14,403 nucleotides of DNA, from assembly GCA_003132125.1 (NCBI GenBank), contig PKWT01000366.1, positions 1,488 to 15,890 on the forward strand, read 5' to 3'. Positions within the stretch are counted from its first letter, which is position 1, and each line of letters starts with the position of its first letter. Positions 7,336 through 13,237 of the stretch are shown here, in pieces. The notes beneath the pieces are model-generated. The model did no database searches and was not told where the DNA came from. It was given only the letters and a program-made list of their open reading frames with translations. A program made the position numbers and the translations under genes. The stretch is from Micrococcales bacterium. GTDB taxonomy: Bacteria; Actinomycetota; Actinomycetes; Actinomycetales; Dermatophilaceae.

Positions 7336-9237
7336 CTAGAGGCCCAGGGAGGCCTCGAAGGCCCCCTCTTCAAGGCGGGCTTTCATCGACATCAGGAACC
7401 GTGCTGCGTCCGCGCCGTCAACCACCCGGTGGTCGTACGACAGCGCCAGATAGACGATGGAGCGGATCGCGATCGTCTCGCCACCATCGTTGTCCTTGAC
7501 CACGACGGGACGCTTGACGACCGCACCGGTTCCGAGGATGGCGACGTTGGGCTGGTTGATGATCGGGGTGTCGAACAGTGCTCCGCGGCTGCCGGTGTTG
7601 GTGAGCGTGAAGGTGCCACCAGCGAGCTCATCCGGGGAGACCTTGTTCGTCCGGGTCCGTTCGGCCAGGTCGGCGATCTTGCGTGCCAGGCCGGCGATGT
7701 TGAGGTCACCGGCGTCCTTGATCACCGGCACCAGCAGGCCACGTTCGGTGTCGACCGCGACGCCGAGATTCTCGGAGCCGTGATAGGTGATCTGGTCACC
7801 CTCGACGCTGGAGTTGACGGTCGGGTGGGCCTTGAGCGCCTCAACCGCCGCGAGAGCGAAGAACGGCAGGAAGCTGAGCTTCGCGCCCTCACGGGTCTCG
7901 AACTCGCGCTTGGCCTTGTCGCGAAGTCTCGCGACCTTGGTGACGTCGACCTCAACCACTGTGGTGAGCTGCGCCGAGACCTGCAGTGACTCGACCATGC
8001 GTGCTGCGATGACTTTGCGCAGTCGACTCATCTTCTCGGTCGTCCCGCGTTTGGGCGAGACCGCCGTGCCACCGCCCGTAGTCACTGCGTTCGGCGCCGG
8101 TGCGCTGGCTGGGGCCCCTCCGGCAGTCACCGCGGCCAGAGCTGCAGAGGCCGCATCGAGCACGTCCTGCTTGCGGATCCGACCACCGACGCCGGTGCCC
8201 TTGAGCGCGGCGAGGTCGACACTGCTGTCGCTGGCGAGCTTGCGTACCAACGGTGTCACGTATGCCGAGGCGTCAGCTGGCACAGAGGGAGGCGCCGGCG
8301 CCGTGACGGTGGTGATCGGCGCAGCGGCAGGCGAGGCGAATGCCGACTCAGCCGGGGGCGCTGCATAGGCCGGCGCGGCTGCAGGCATCGACGCGGCCGG
8401 CGCGGGCTCTTGAACTGGCGCGGCCGGCGCTGGGGCGTATACGGGCGCGGCCGGCGCGGGCTCTTGAACTGGCGCGGCCGGCGCTGGGGCGTATACGGGC
8501 GCGGCCGGCGCTGGCTCGTGCACGGGCGCGGCGACGCGGGGCGCCTCACCAACCTGGCCACCGATGATGGCCAGATCGGCGCCCACGGCGACGGTCTCGT
8601 CCTCGCCGACCAGGATCTTGGTGACGGTGCCGGCAACCGGGGAGGGGATCTCGGTGTCGACCTTGTCGGTCGAGACCTCAAGCAACGGCTCGTCGACGGC
8701 CACTGCGTCACCGACGTTCTTGAGCCAGCGCGACACGGTGCCTTCGGTGACCGACTCGCCAAGAGCCGGCATCCTCACGGTGGTGCCACCCGCGATCTCC
8801 GCAGCCGGTGATGCGGCTGGCGAGACCGACGCCTCGGCGACGGGCGCAGGAGTCGCTGGCGCAGCGAAGGACCGTGGTGCCTCTTCCTGCGCGCGCGCTG
8901 CGATGGGAGGTGACGGTGCGATGGTGGCTGGCGGCGGGGTGGGGGCCTGGTATGCAGCGGGCTGCTCCGCCGGGGCAGATGGAGCAACCGGCACCGATGT
9001 GGCGTCACCGATGACGGCCAGGTCGGTGCCGACCGCCACGGTCTCGTCCTCGGCCACGAGGATCTCTTGTAGGACTCCGGCCACGGGCGAGGGGATCTCG
9101 GTGTCGACCTTGTCGGTGGACACCTCGAGCAGCGGCTCGTCGACGGCCACTGCGTCCCCGACGTTCTTGAGCCAGCGGGACACGGTGCCTTCGGTGACCG
9201 ACTCCCCAAGGGCCGGCATGGTCACGCGTTCAGACAT
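7336..9237 (-). CDS. sucB: 2-oxoacid dehydrogenase E2 component (dihydrolipoyllysine acyltransferase, SucB/DlaT)
   Basis: This is the E2 core of pyruvate and/or 2-oxoglutarate dehydrogenase; it carries the acyl group on lipoyl lysines and passes it to CoA. The 633 residues read in order: lipoyl domain 1 (about 3-78, STDKVDTE with Lys43), a Pro/Ala linker, lipoyl domain 2 (about 153-228, Lys192), a long Ala-Pro linker with repeats (about 235-325), a peripheral subunit-binding domain (about 326-362, VTPLVRKLASDSSVDL then GVGGRIRKQDVL) and the acyltransferase domain (about 397-630), ending in YDHRVVDG (601-608) with His603 and Asp607. Two lipoyl domains and this length match the actinobacterial SucB/DlaT family. 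ATG 9237 has a GAGGAG ribosome site (9248-9253) 10 nt upstream. The gene lies 61 bp after lpdA, the gene for its E3 partner. Whether it serves acetyl or succinyl transfer, or both, cannot be decided from sequence. Confidence 0.96.
   Translation of the reverse strand: MSERVTMPALGESVTEGTVSRWLKNVGDAVAVDEPLLEVSTDKVDTEIPSPVAGVLQEILVAEDETVAVGTDLAVIGDATSVPVAPSAPAEQPAAYQAPTPPPATIAPSPPIAARAQEEAPRSFAAPATPAPVAEASVSPAASPAAEIAGGTTVRMPALGESVTEGTVSRWLKNVGDAVAVDEPLLEVSTDKVDTEIPSPVAGTVTKILVGEDETVAVGADLAIIGGQVGEAPRVAAPVHEPAPAAPVYAPAPAAPVQEPAPAAPVYAPAPAAPVQEPAPAASMPAAAPAYAAPPAESAFASPAAAPITTVTAPAPPSVPADASAYVTPLVRKLASDSSVDLAALKGTGVGGRIRKQDVLDAASAALAAVTAGGAPASAPAPNAVTTGGGTAVSPKRGTTEKMSRLRKVIAARMVESLQVSAQLTTVVEVDVTKVARLRDKAKREFETREGAKLSFLPFFALAAVEALKAHPTVNSSVEGDQITYHGSENLGVAVDTERGLLVPVIKDAGDLNIAGLARKIADLAERTRTNKVSPDELAGGTFTLTNTGSRGALFDTPIINQPNVAILGTGAVVKRPVVVKDNDGGETIAIRSIVYLALSYDHRVVDGADAARFLMSMKARLEEGAFEASLGL
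8392..8499. repeat. Perfect 54-bp tandem duplication in the SucB linker
   Basis: Copies 8392-8445 and 8446-8499 are identical base for base, and a partial third copy starts at 8500. The period is 18 codons, built from two related 9-residue Ala-Pro units (APAPAAPVY/APAPAAPVQ types), so copy-number change keeps the reading frame. It lies in the flexible linker between lipoyl domain 2 and the subunit-binding domain. Confidence 0.93.
8642..8772. repeat. Intragenic duplicate of lipoyl-domain DNA (copy in domain 2)
   Basis: This 131-bp segment matches 9089-9219 in lipoyl domain 1 with 8 mismatches by hand count, all synonymous, so both encode the same stretch from MPALGES to DKVDTEIPSP. The offset between copies is 447 bp, a multiple of three. 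Confidence 0.9.
9089..9219. repeat. Intragenic duplicate of lipoyl-domain DNA (copy in domain 1)
   Basis: Partner of the 8642-8772 copy. The similarity drops sharply just beyond the DKVDTEIPSP end, where the two domains differ in protein sequence (VLQEILVAED versus TVTKILVGED). Confidence 0.9.
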
Positions 9238-9298
9238 GAGTTGAGATCTCCTCGTTGTGCGGTGCGGCGGTCAATGTCTGCGGCTGCGGATGACGCTG

Positions 9299-10678
9299 TC
9301 AGGCGTGTGCGTGCAACGGCTTCCCGGCCAGCGCCAGGTGGGCCTCGCCGAGAGCTTCGTTCTGGGTCGGGTGCGCGTGGATCAGCTGGGCGACGTCGGA
9401 GGGCAGCGCCTCCCAGTTGTAGATGAGCTGTGCTTCGCCGACCTGCTCACCCATGCGGGAACCGATCATGTGGACACCGACAACCGGACCATCCTTCTGG
9501 CGCACCAGCTTGACGAAGCCCGCCGTCCCCAGGATCTGGCTCTTGCCGTTGCCGCCGAGGTTGTAGTCGTATGTCTCGATCTCGCCGAACTTCTCCTTGG
9601 CCTGCGCCTCGGTATAGCCGATCGATGCAATCTCGGGCTCGCAGTAGGTGACGCGCGGAATGCCCATCTCGTCGATGACCGGCGGGTTGAGCCCGGCGAT
9701 GTGCTCGGCGACGAAGATGCCCTGCGCGAAGCCACGATGGGCCAGCTGAAGGCCAGGCACGATGTCGCCCACGGCATAGATGCCTTCGACGTTGGTCTGG
9801 CAGCGCTCGTTGGCCAGGACGAAGCCCCGGTCGACCGTGACGCCGGCCTCTTCGTAACCAAGACCGGCGGTGACCGGACCCCGTCCGACGGCAACGAGCA
9901 GGAGGTCGGCCTCGATGGTCTCGCCTGACTCCAGCGACACCTGCACGCCATCACCGGTCTGGGTCGCGCCGGAGAACTTCACACCGGTCTTGAAGTTGAT
10001 CTTGCGTTTGCGGAAGGACCGTTCGAGCTGCTTGGAGATCGCTTCGTCCTCGGCGGCCACCAGACGGGGGAGCGCCTCCACGATCGTGACTTCGGAGCCG
10101 AAGGACTTGAAGACAGAGGCGAACTCGACGCCAATGACCCCGCCACCGAGGACGACGACGCGGGATGGGACGTAGTCGAGGAAGAGCGCCTGTTCACTGG
10201 TCATGATCCGGCCGCCAATGTCCAGGCCCGGGAGCGACTTCGCGTAGGAGCCGGTGGCCAGGACGACGTTCTTGCCGACCAGCTGACGTCCGGCGACCTC
10301 GACGGTGTTCTTGGCTACGAGACGGCCCTCGCCCTCGACGTACTCGATGCTCTTGGACTTCACCAAGCCCTGCAGCCCCTTGTAGAGGCGTCCCACGACG
10401 CCGTCCTTGTAGGCGTTGACGCCGCTCATGTCGACCGACTCGAAGGTGGTCTTGACGCCGAACTGCTCGCCCTCGCGGGCGGTGTCGGCGACCTCGGCTG
10501 CGTGCAGGAGCGCCTTGGTCGGGATACAGCCGAGGTGCAGGCAGGTGCCCCCGAGCTTGCCCTTTTCGACCAGGGCGACGGACAAGCCCAGCTCTGCGGC
10601 GCGCAGCGCGCAGGCGTAACCGCCGCTGCCTCCACCCAGGATGACGATGTCGAACGTGTTCTCGGCGGTAGCCGACAT
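9299..10678 (-). CDS. lpdA: Dihydrolipoyl dehydrogenase (E3)
   Basis: This FAD enzyme reoxidises dihydrolipoamide with NAD+ for 2-oxoacid dehydrogenases and the glycine cleavage system. The 459-residue product has FDIVILGGGSGGYACALRA (residues 9-27) for FAD binding, the redox disulfide in GGTCLHLGCIPTKALLH (43-59; Cys46 and Cys51), a second nucleotide-binding motif VVVLGGGVIGVEFASV, the FAD-contacting IYAVGDIVPG, and the C-terminal HAHPTQNEALGEA with the His-Glu catalytic pair. The frame is open far upstream (to 11485), but ATG 10678 is right because the FAD motif follows at once and AAGGGAG (10687-10693) lies 8 nt before it. It heads a probable lpdA-sucB-epimerase transcript. The Asn-Val usual between the two cysteines is His-Leu here, which is a tolerated variation and not a lost catalytic residue. 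Confidence 0.97.
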   Translation of the reverse strand: MSATAENTFDIVILGGGSGGYACALRAAELGLSVALVEKGKLGGTCLHLGCIPTKALLHAAEVADTAREGEQFGVKTTFESVDMSGVNAYKDGVVGRLYKGLQGLVKSKSIEYVEGEGRLVAKNTVEVAGRQLVGKNVVLATGSYAKSLPGLDIGGRIMTSEQALFLDYVPSRVVVLGGGVIGVEFASVFKSFGSEVTIVEALPRLVAAEDEAISKQLERSFRKRKINFKTGVKFSGATQTGDGVQVSLESGETIEADLLLVAVGRGPVTAGLGYEEAGVTVDRGFVLANERCQTNVEGIYAVGDIVPGLQLAHRGFAQGIFVAEHIAGLNPPVIDEMGIPRVTYCEPEIASIGYTEAQAKEKFGEIETYDYNLGGNGKSQILGTAGFVKLVRQKDGPVVGVHMIGSRMGEQVGEAQLIYNWEALPSDVAQLIHAHPTQNEALGEAHLALAGKPLHAHA

Positions 10679-10880
10679 TGCGGACGCTCCCTTGGTGTGC
10701 GCATCTGACCCGACGGCGCCCTGGGTCATGCAGCGCGCGCGTGTGCTGCGCACTCTCGGGCGTCGTAGAGCATCTTGCCACTGATCGAGGGCGCAGTCGC
10801 AAGGTGGCGCCAGCGGTGAGACGACTTCGGTGCGACCACGATCACCGCAGGACTGCGCACGGTGAAGGGATAGTGGTCGG
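10679..10880. other. Divergent intergenic region between lpdA and the leader ORF
   Basis: Beyond the lpdA ribosome site I see no clear lpdA -10 hexamer or operator. A minus-strand frame (10726-11013) stays open here, but it has no ribosome site, no family I recognise and only moderately biased third positions, so it is not annotated. The lpdA promoter must lie in this stretch or upstream of it. Confidence 0.4.
10687..10693 (-). promoter_or_regulatory. Ribosome binding site of lpdA
   Basis: AAGGGAG on the minus strand is 8 nt before ATG 10678. It settles the start within a very long upstream open frame. Confidence 0.75.
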
Positions 10881-10886
10881 TAGAGT
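10881..10886 (+). promoter_or_regulatory. Putative -10 element of the 13-codon leader ORF (leaderless)
   Basis: TAGAGT is followed by CGCCGT and the ATG at 10893, with the same 6-nt spacing seen at lipB, the oxidoreductase and peptidase E. No clear -35 is present. Confidence 0.5.
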
Positions 10887-10892
10887 CGCCGT

Positions 10893-10934
10893 ATGACGTG
10901 GTTGGCCGTGACTGCAGTGGGAGTGGTCGGATGA
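10893..10934 (+). CDS. Possible leaderless 13-residue leader peptide, coupled to the next gene
   Basis: The frame ATG 10893 to TGA 10932-10934 encodes the hydrophobic peptide MTWLAVTAVGVVG. Its stop overlaps the start of the following gene as ATGA, the classic arrangement for translational coupling, and its ATG lies 6 nt after a TAGAGT hexamer, so it may be the first codon of the mRNA. The ribosome site of the next gene (GGGAG, 10919-10923) lies inside it. It has no run of one regulatory amino acid and so does not look like an attenuator. It is too short to prove by coding statistics. It could be a real small peptide, a translation-loading device, or chance. Confidence 0.4.
   Translation: MTWLAVTAVGVVG
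10919..10923 (+). promoter_or_regulatory. Ribosome binding site of the 116-residue protein
   Basis: GGGAG is 7 nt before ATG 10931. It favours that start over the in-frame GTG at 10898, which would add 11 residues and has no ribosome site. Confidence 0.65.
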
Positions 10935-11281
10935 GCTGGTGGGGAAGGCGACGGCGCCGCGACGTTCCGCTGCAGAAGGGCCGGATGGACGGTCCCGGCA
11001 TGGCGGTGGACAACGACGCGGTCCGCGATCACCTCAAGGCGTTCGTGGCCAGCAGGCGCGGAGTCGAGGCATTCGTCGAGCCGCCGACCAACGTCACCGC
11101 GACCACGGTGGTGCTGATAGCTCACGACGGCGAGTGGACCCGGCGAGCAGTTGCCTCGCGTGACGCGGCGTTCGAGCTGCCGCGAGCTCTCGGCATACCG
11201 GTGTATGACGTCAACCAGACTGGATACCCGTCGCGTATGCGCGAGTGGAACTCCCGACAGCGCAAGGGTTCCGGTCAATAA
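10931..11281 (+). CDS. Conserved-looking uncharacterised protein, 116 residues
   Basis: I do not assign a function. The protein begins MSWWG followed by five arginines, so it starts with an aromatic, then strongly basic tail that could bind nucleic acid or membrane phosphate. A compact domain follows (about residues 25-110), with a beta-strand-like TTVVLIAHDGEWTRR (58-72), then ALGIPVYDVNQTGYPSRMREW (86-106). There is no signal peptide, no membrane helix and no cysteine. The dense, ordered motifs suggest a genuine folded actinobacterial protein; similar proteins may be labelled oxidoreductase in databases, but I see no nucleotide-binding loop to justify that. It is divergent from lpdA, possibly translated after the 13-codon leader ORF, and lies 79 bp before the DUF5302-like gene. 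Confidence 0.75.
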   Translation: MSWWGRRRRRDVPLQKGRMDGPGMAVDNDAVRDHLKAFVASRRGVEAFVEPPTNVTATTVVLIAHDGEWTRRAVASRDAAFELPRALGIPVYDVNQTGYPSRMREWNSRQRKGSGQ

Positions 11282-11347
11282 GGCGGTGGTATGACTTGTC
11301 CTCCCGTGGCAAAGTTGGAGGCACAGCGCACCTGAGATGCAGGACGT

Positions 11348-11353
11348 AAGGAG
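11348..11353 (+). promoter_or_regulatory. Ribosome binding site of the DUF5302-type gene
   Basis: AAGGAG is 7 nt before ATG 11361. It rules out the earlier in-frame ATG at 11337. No convincing promoter is seen in 11282-11347, so the gene may be co-transcribed with the preceding one. Confidence 0.75.
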
Positions 11354-11360
11354 AGCACCG

Positions 11361-11570
11361 ATGACCAAAGATGCAGACAAGTCCGGCGATGACCAGGCGC
11401 CGCTTCCGTCCGTGGCGGAGGACGTGAAACGCAAGTTCCGTGAGGCGCTTGACAGAAAGCATGCCCACGGTGGGCGTGACGTCACCGATGACGGCGAGCA
11501 CGCGAAGATCCATGATGCTCATGGACCGGCCAAGGCGCAGCAGATGTTCCGGCGCAAGAGCGGCGGCTGA
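11361..11570 (+). CDS. Small DUF5302-family protein
   Basis: The 69-residue, highly charged product matches what I recall of DUF5302, a small actinobacterial family of unknown function. It has an acidic N-terminus, the core EDVKRKFREALDRKHAHGG (residues 20-38), and the C-terminal HGPAKAQQMFRRKSGG (54-69). There is no signal peptide, membrane helix or cysteine. The FRRKSG ending is also seen in other small actinobacterial proteins, including some ribosome- or RNA-linked ones, so RNA binding is possible but only inferred. The start is set by a strong ribosome site. The gene converges on pepA with a strong hairpin between them. Confidence 0.82.
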   Translation: MTKDADKSGDDQAPLPSVAEDVKRKFREALDRKHAHGGRDVTDDGEHAKIHDAHGPAKAQQMFRRKSGG

Positions 11571-11603
11571 TCGCCCAGATTCAGCACACAGAATTTCATC
11601 ACA

Positions 11604-11640
11604 CAGAGAGCCAGCCACGTCTGACGTGGCTGGCTCTCTT
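11604..11640. terminator. Bidirectional hairpin terminator between the DUF5302 gene and pepA
   Basis: A perfect inverted repeat has arms 11605-11620 and 11624-11639 (16 bp, GC-rich core GAGCCAGCCACGT) and a 3-nt loop. It sits between two convergent stops (11570 and 11668), so it can end transcription from both sides. No long T-tract follows on either strand, as is common for actinobacterial terminators. Confidence 0.85.
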
Positions 11641-11667
11641 CCGTGCGTCAGGCGGTATGCCGGGTGA

Positions 11668-13164
11668 TCAGACCTGTGACTCAGCGATCCCCACAAGGGT
11701 GCGGACTCCGAAGCCGGTGCCCTGGACGGGGGTGTATCCCCACGGTGTCTTGTCGTTGAACGCCGGCCCGGCGATGTCGAGGTGGGCCCACGGAATCGGC
11801 TCACCGTGCTTGTCGTTGCCGACGAACTCGGACAGGAACCAGCCTGCGTAGATCACACCGGTCGGGCCCGACTGCAGCAGATCAGCCACGGGGGACTCGA
11901 GCGTGGGGCGGATGTCCTCCAGCATCGGGAAGGGCCAGAAGGGCTCGCCGACCTCGTCCGCGATGTCCTTGACCCCGGCGCGCAGCTCGTCGTCGTTGCT
12001 CATGAAGGCGGCGGTGCGGTTGCCCAGCGCCATGACCGCGGCACCGGTCAGGGTCGCGATGTCGATGATGAGGTCGGGCTTCTTCTCCGAGGCGAGAGCG
12101 AGGCCGTCAGCGAGGACCATGCGGCCCTCGGCATCGGTGTTGTTGAGCTCGACGGTCTTGCCACCGCGCATCGTGACGACATCGCCGGGGCGGCACGCGC
12201 CGGTGCCTGGCATGTTCTCGGCCAGGCAGAGGTAGGCGCTGACCTCGACCGGCAGGCCGAGCTCGGCGATGGCGAAGACGGCGGCGGCGACCGCGGCAGC
12301 GCCCGCCATATCGCACTTCATGGTGGTCATTCCTGCCTTGGGCTTGATCGTCAGGCCGCCGGAGTCGAAGGTGATGCCCTTGCCCACGAAGGCGACGTGC
12401 TTGTTTGCCTTGGCAGGGGTGTAGCGCAGCGTCACCAGTCGCGGTCCTCTGGCCGAGCCGCCACCCACGGTGAGGTGGCCGCCGAAGCCACCGCGGGCCA
12501 AACCAGCTTCGTCGAGGATGGAGACCTTGACGCCGGTGCCGACCGCACGCTTCTTGATCGTGGCGGCGAACGTCTCCGGGTAGAGGGCGTTCGGGGGCGC
12601 GTTGACCAGGTCGCGGGTGTAGTTCGTGGCCTCGCCGAGGGCGGAGGCGCGCTTGATGGCGGCGCGAAGACCACGGTCCCGCGCCACGGGCGAGGCGACC
12701 ACGATGGCCTTGACAGGAATCGAGGCCGGGCCGGCGGCCGTGCTCGTGACGCTGTAGGCACCGAAGACCGCTCCCTCCGCCGAGGCGATCGCTTCTTCCA
12801 CGCCGGATCCTGGGGCCAGCACGATGGCCTTGGAAAGGCCGCTGAGCTGACGGGTGGCCGCACCCACCGCGCGACGAATGGCTTCGGCCTCCAGCAACCC
12901 GCCCTCGGCCGTCACTTTGCCGGCGCCGGACACGATGACCAGCGAGGCAGTCACGCCGGGCACCGACACGAGCTTGAGGACCTCGTCGGCATCTCCCTTG
13001 GCCTTGAGCGTCGAGAGGGCCGACTCCAGGTGGGCGACGGTCTTGTCGCCCAGTCCGTGCCCGGGTGCCAGAGCAGCCCCGTCATCGGTGTGAACCGAGA
13101 CGAGCACGAGTGCATCGCCTTTGAGATCGGCTGCGGCGCGATCGGACACGGTCAAGGTGGTCAC
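11668..13164 (-). CDS. pepA: Leucyl (cytosol) aminopeptidase, peptidase family M17
   Basis: This two-metal enzyme removes N-terminal residues, preferring Leu, from peptides in the cytosol; family members form hexamers. The 498-residue product has the usual length with an N-terminal regulatory domain (about 1-170) and a C-terminal catalytic domain. Expected metal ligands and catalytic residues are all present: Lys262 and Asp267 in VGKGITFDSGG, Lys274 in LTIKP, Asp285 in MKCDMAGAAAV, and Asp344, Glu346 and Arg348 in the signature NNTDAEGRMVLADGLA. The GTG at 13164 is preceded by AAGGATAGG (13171-13179) with suitable spacing. The gene is divergent from gcvT (73 bp between starts) and converges on the DUF5302 gene. 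Some M17 enzymes also bind DNA; nothing here tests that. Confidence 0.97.
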   Translation of the reverse strand: MTTLTVSDRAAADLKGDALVLVSVHTDDGAALAPGHGLGDKTVAHLESALSTLKAKGDADEVLKLVSVPGVTASLVIVSGAGKVTAEGGLLEAEAIRRAVGAATRQLSGLSKAIVLAPGSGVEEAIASAEGAVFGAYSVTSTAAGPASIPVKAIVVASPVARDRGLRAAIKRASALGEATNYTRDLVNAPPNALYPETFAATIKKRAVGTGVKVSILDEAGLARGGFGGHLTVGGGSARGPRLVTLRYTPAKANKHVAFVGKGITFDSGGLTIKPKAGMTTMKCDMAGAAAVAAAVFAIAELGLPVEVSAYLCLAENMPGTGACRPGDVVTMRGGKTVELNNTDAEGRMVLADGLALASEKKPDLIIDIATLTGAAVMALGNRTAAFMSNDDELRAGVKDIADEVGEPFWPFPMLEDIRPTLESPVADLLQSGPTGVIYAGWFLSEFVGNDKHGEPIPWAHLDIAGPAFNDKTPWGYTPVQGTGFGVRTLVGIAESQV

Positions 13165-13201
13165 TGGGTTCCTATCCTTCGAGGTCGAGGCTTAGGTGAT
13201 G

Positions 13202-13207
13202 AGGATA
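13202..13207 (-). promoter_or_regulatory. Possible -10 element of pepA
   Basis: On the minus strand TATCCT matches TANNNT and would give a leader of about 30 nt before GTG 13164, long enough for the AAGGATAGG ribosome site. The -35 is poor. It lies 17 bp from the gcvT -10 on the other strand, so the two polymerase footprints would overlap. Confidence 0.35.
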
Positions 13208-13224
13208 ACGAATTCGGTTACGGA

Positions 13225-13230
13225 TACCGT
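13225..13230 (+). promoter_or_regulatory. Putative -10 element of gcvT (leaderless)
   Basis: TACCGT is followed by seven bases (GGGCCCC) and ATG 13238, with no Shine-Dalgarno sequence. A leaderless start leaves no room for a 5' riboswitch. Confidence 0.5.
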
Positions 13231-13237
13231 GGGCCCC

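Noticed and set aside
8392..8530. CRISPR-like or mobile-element repeat
   Set aside because: The repeats are directly adjacent with no spacers, are in frame, and encode the Ala-Pro linker of E2.
10726..11013. Small minus-strand gene (about 95 codons) upstream of lpdA
   Set aside because: The part outside the 116-residue gene has moderately biased third positions, but there is no ribosome site, no promoter and no recognisable family. It cannot be told from a chance open frame.
10679..11485. N-terminal extension of LpdA by up to 269 codons
   Set aside because: The FAD motif begins right after ATG 10678, which has its own AAGGGAG site. The extension crosses the 116-residue gene and the start of the DUF5302 gene on the other strand.
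13165..13237. Glycine riboswitch upstream of gcvT
   Set aside because: The gap is only 73 bp, too short for a glycine aptamer plus expression platform, and the likely -10 hexamer lies 7 nt before the ATG.
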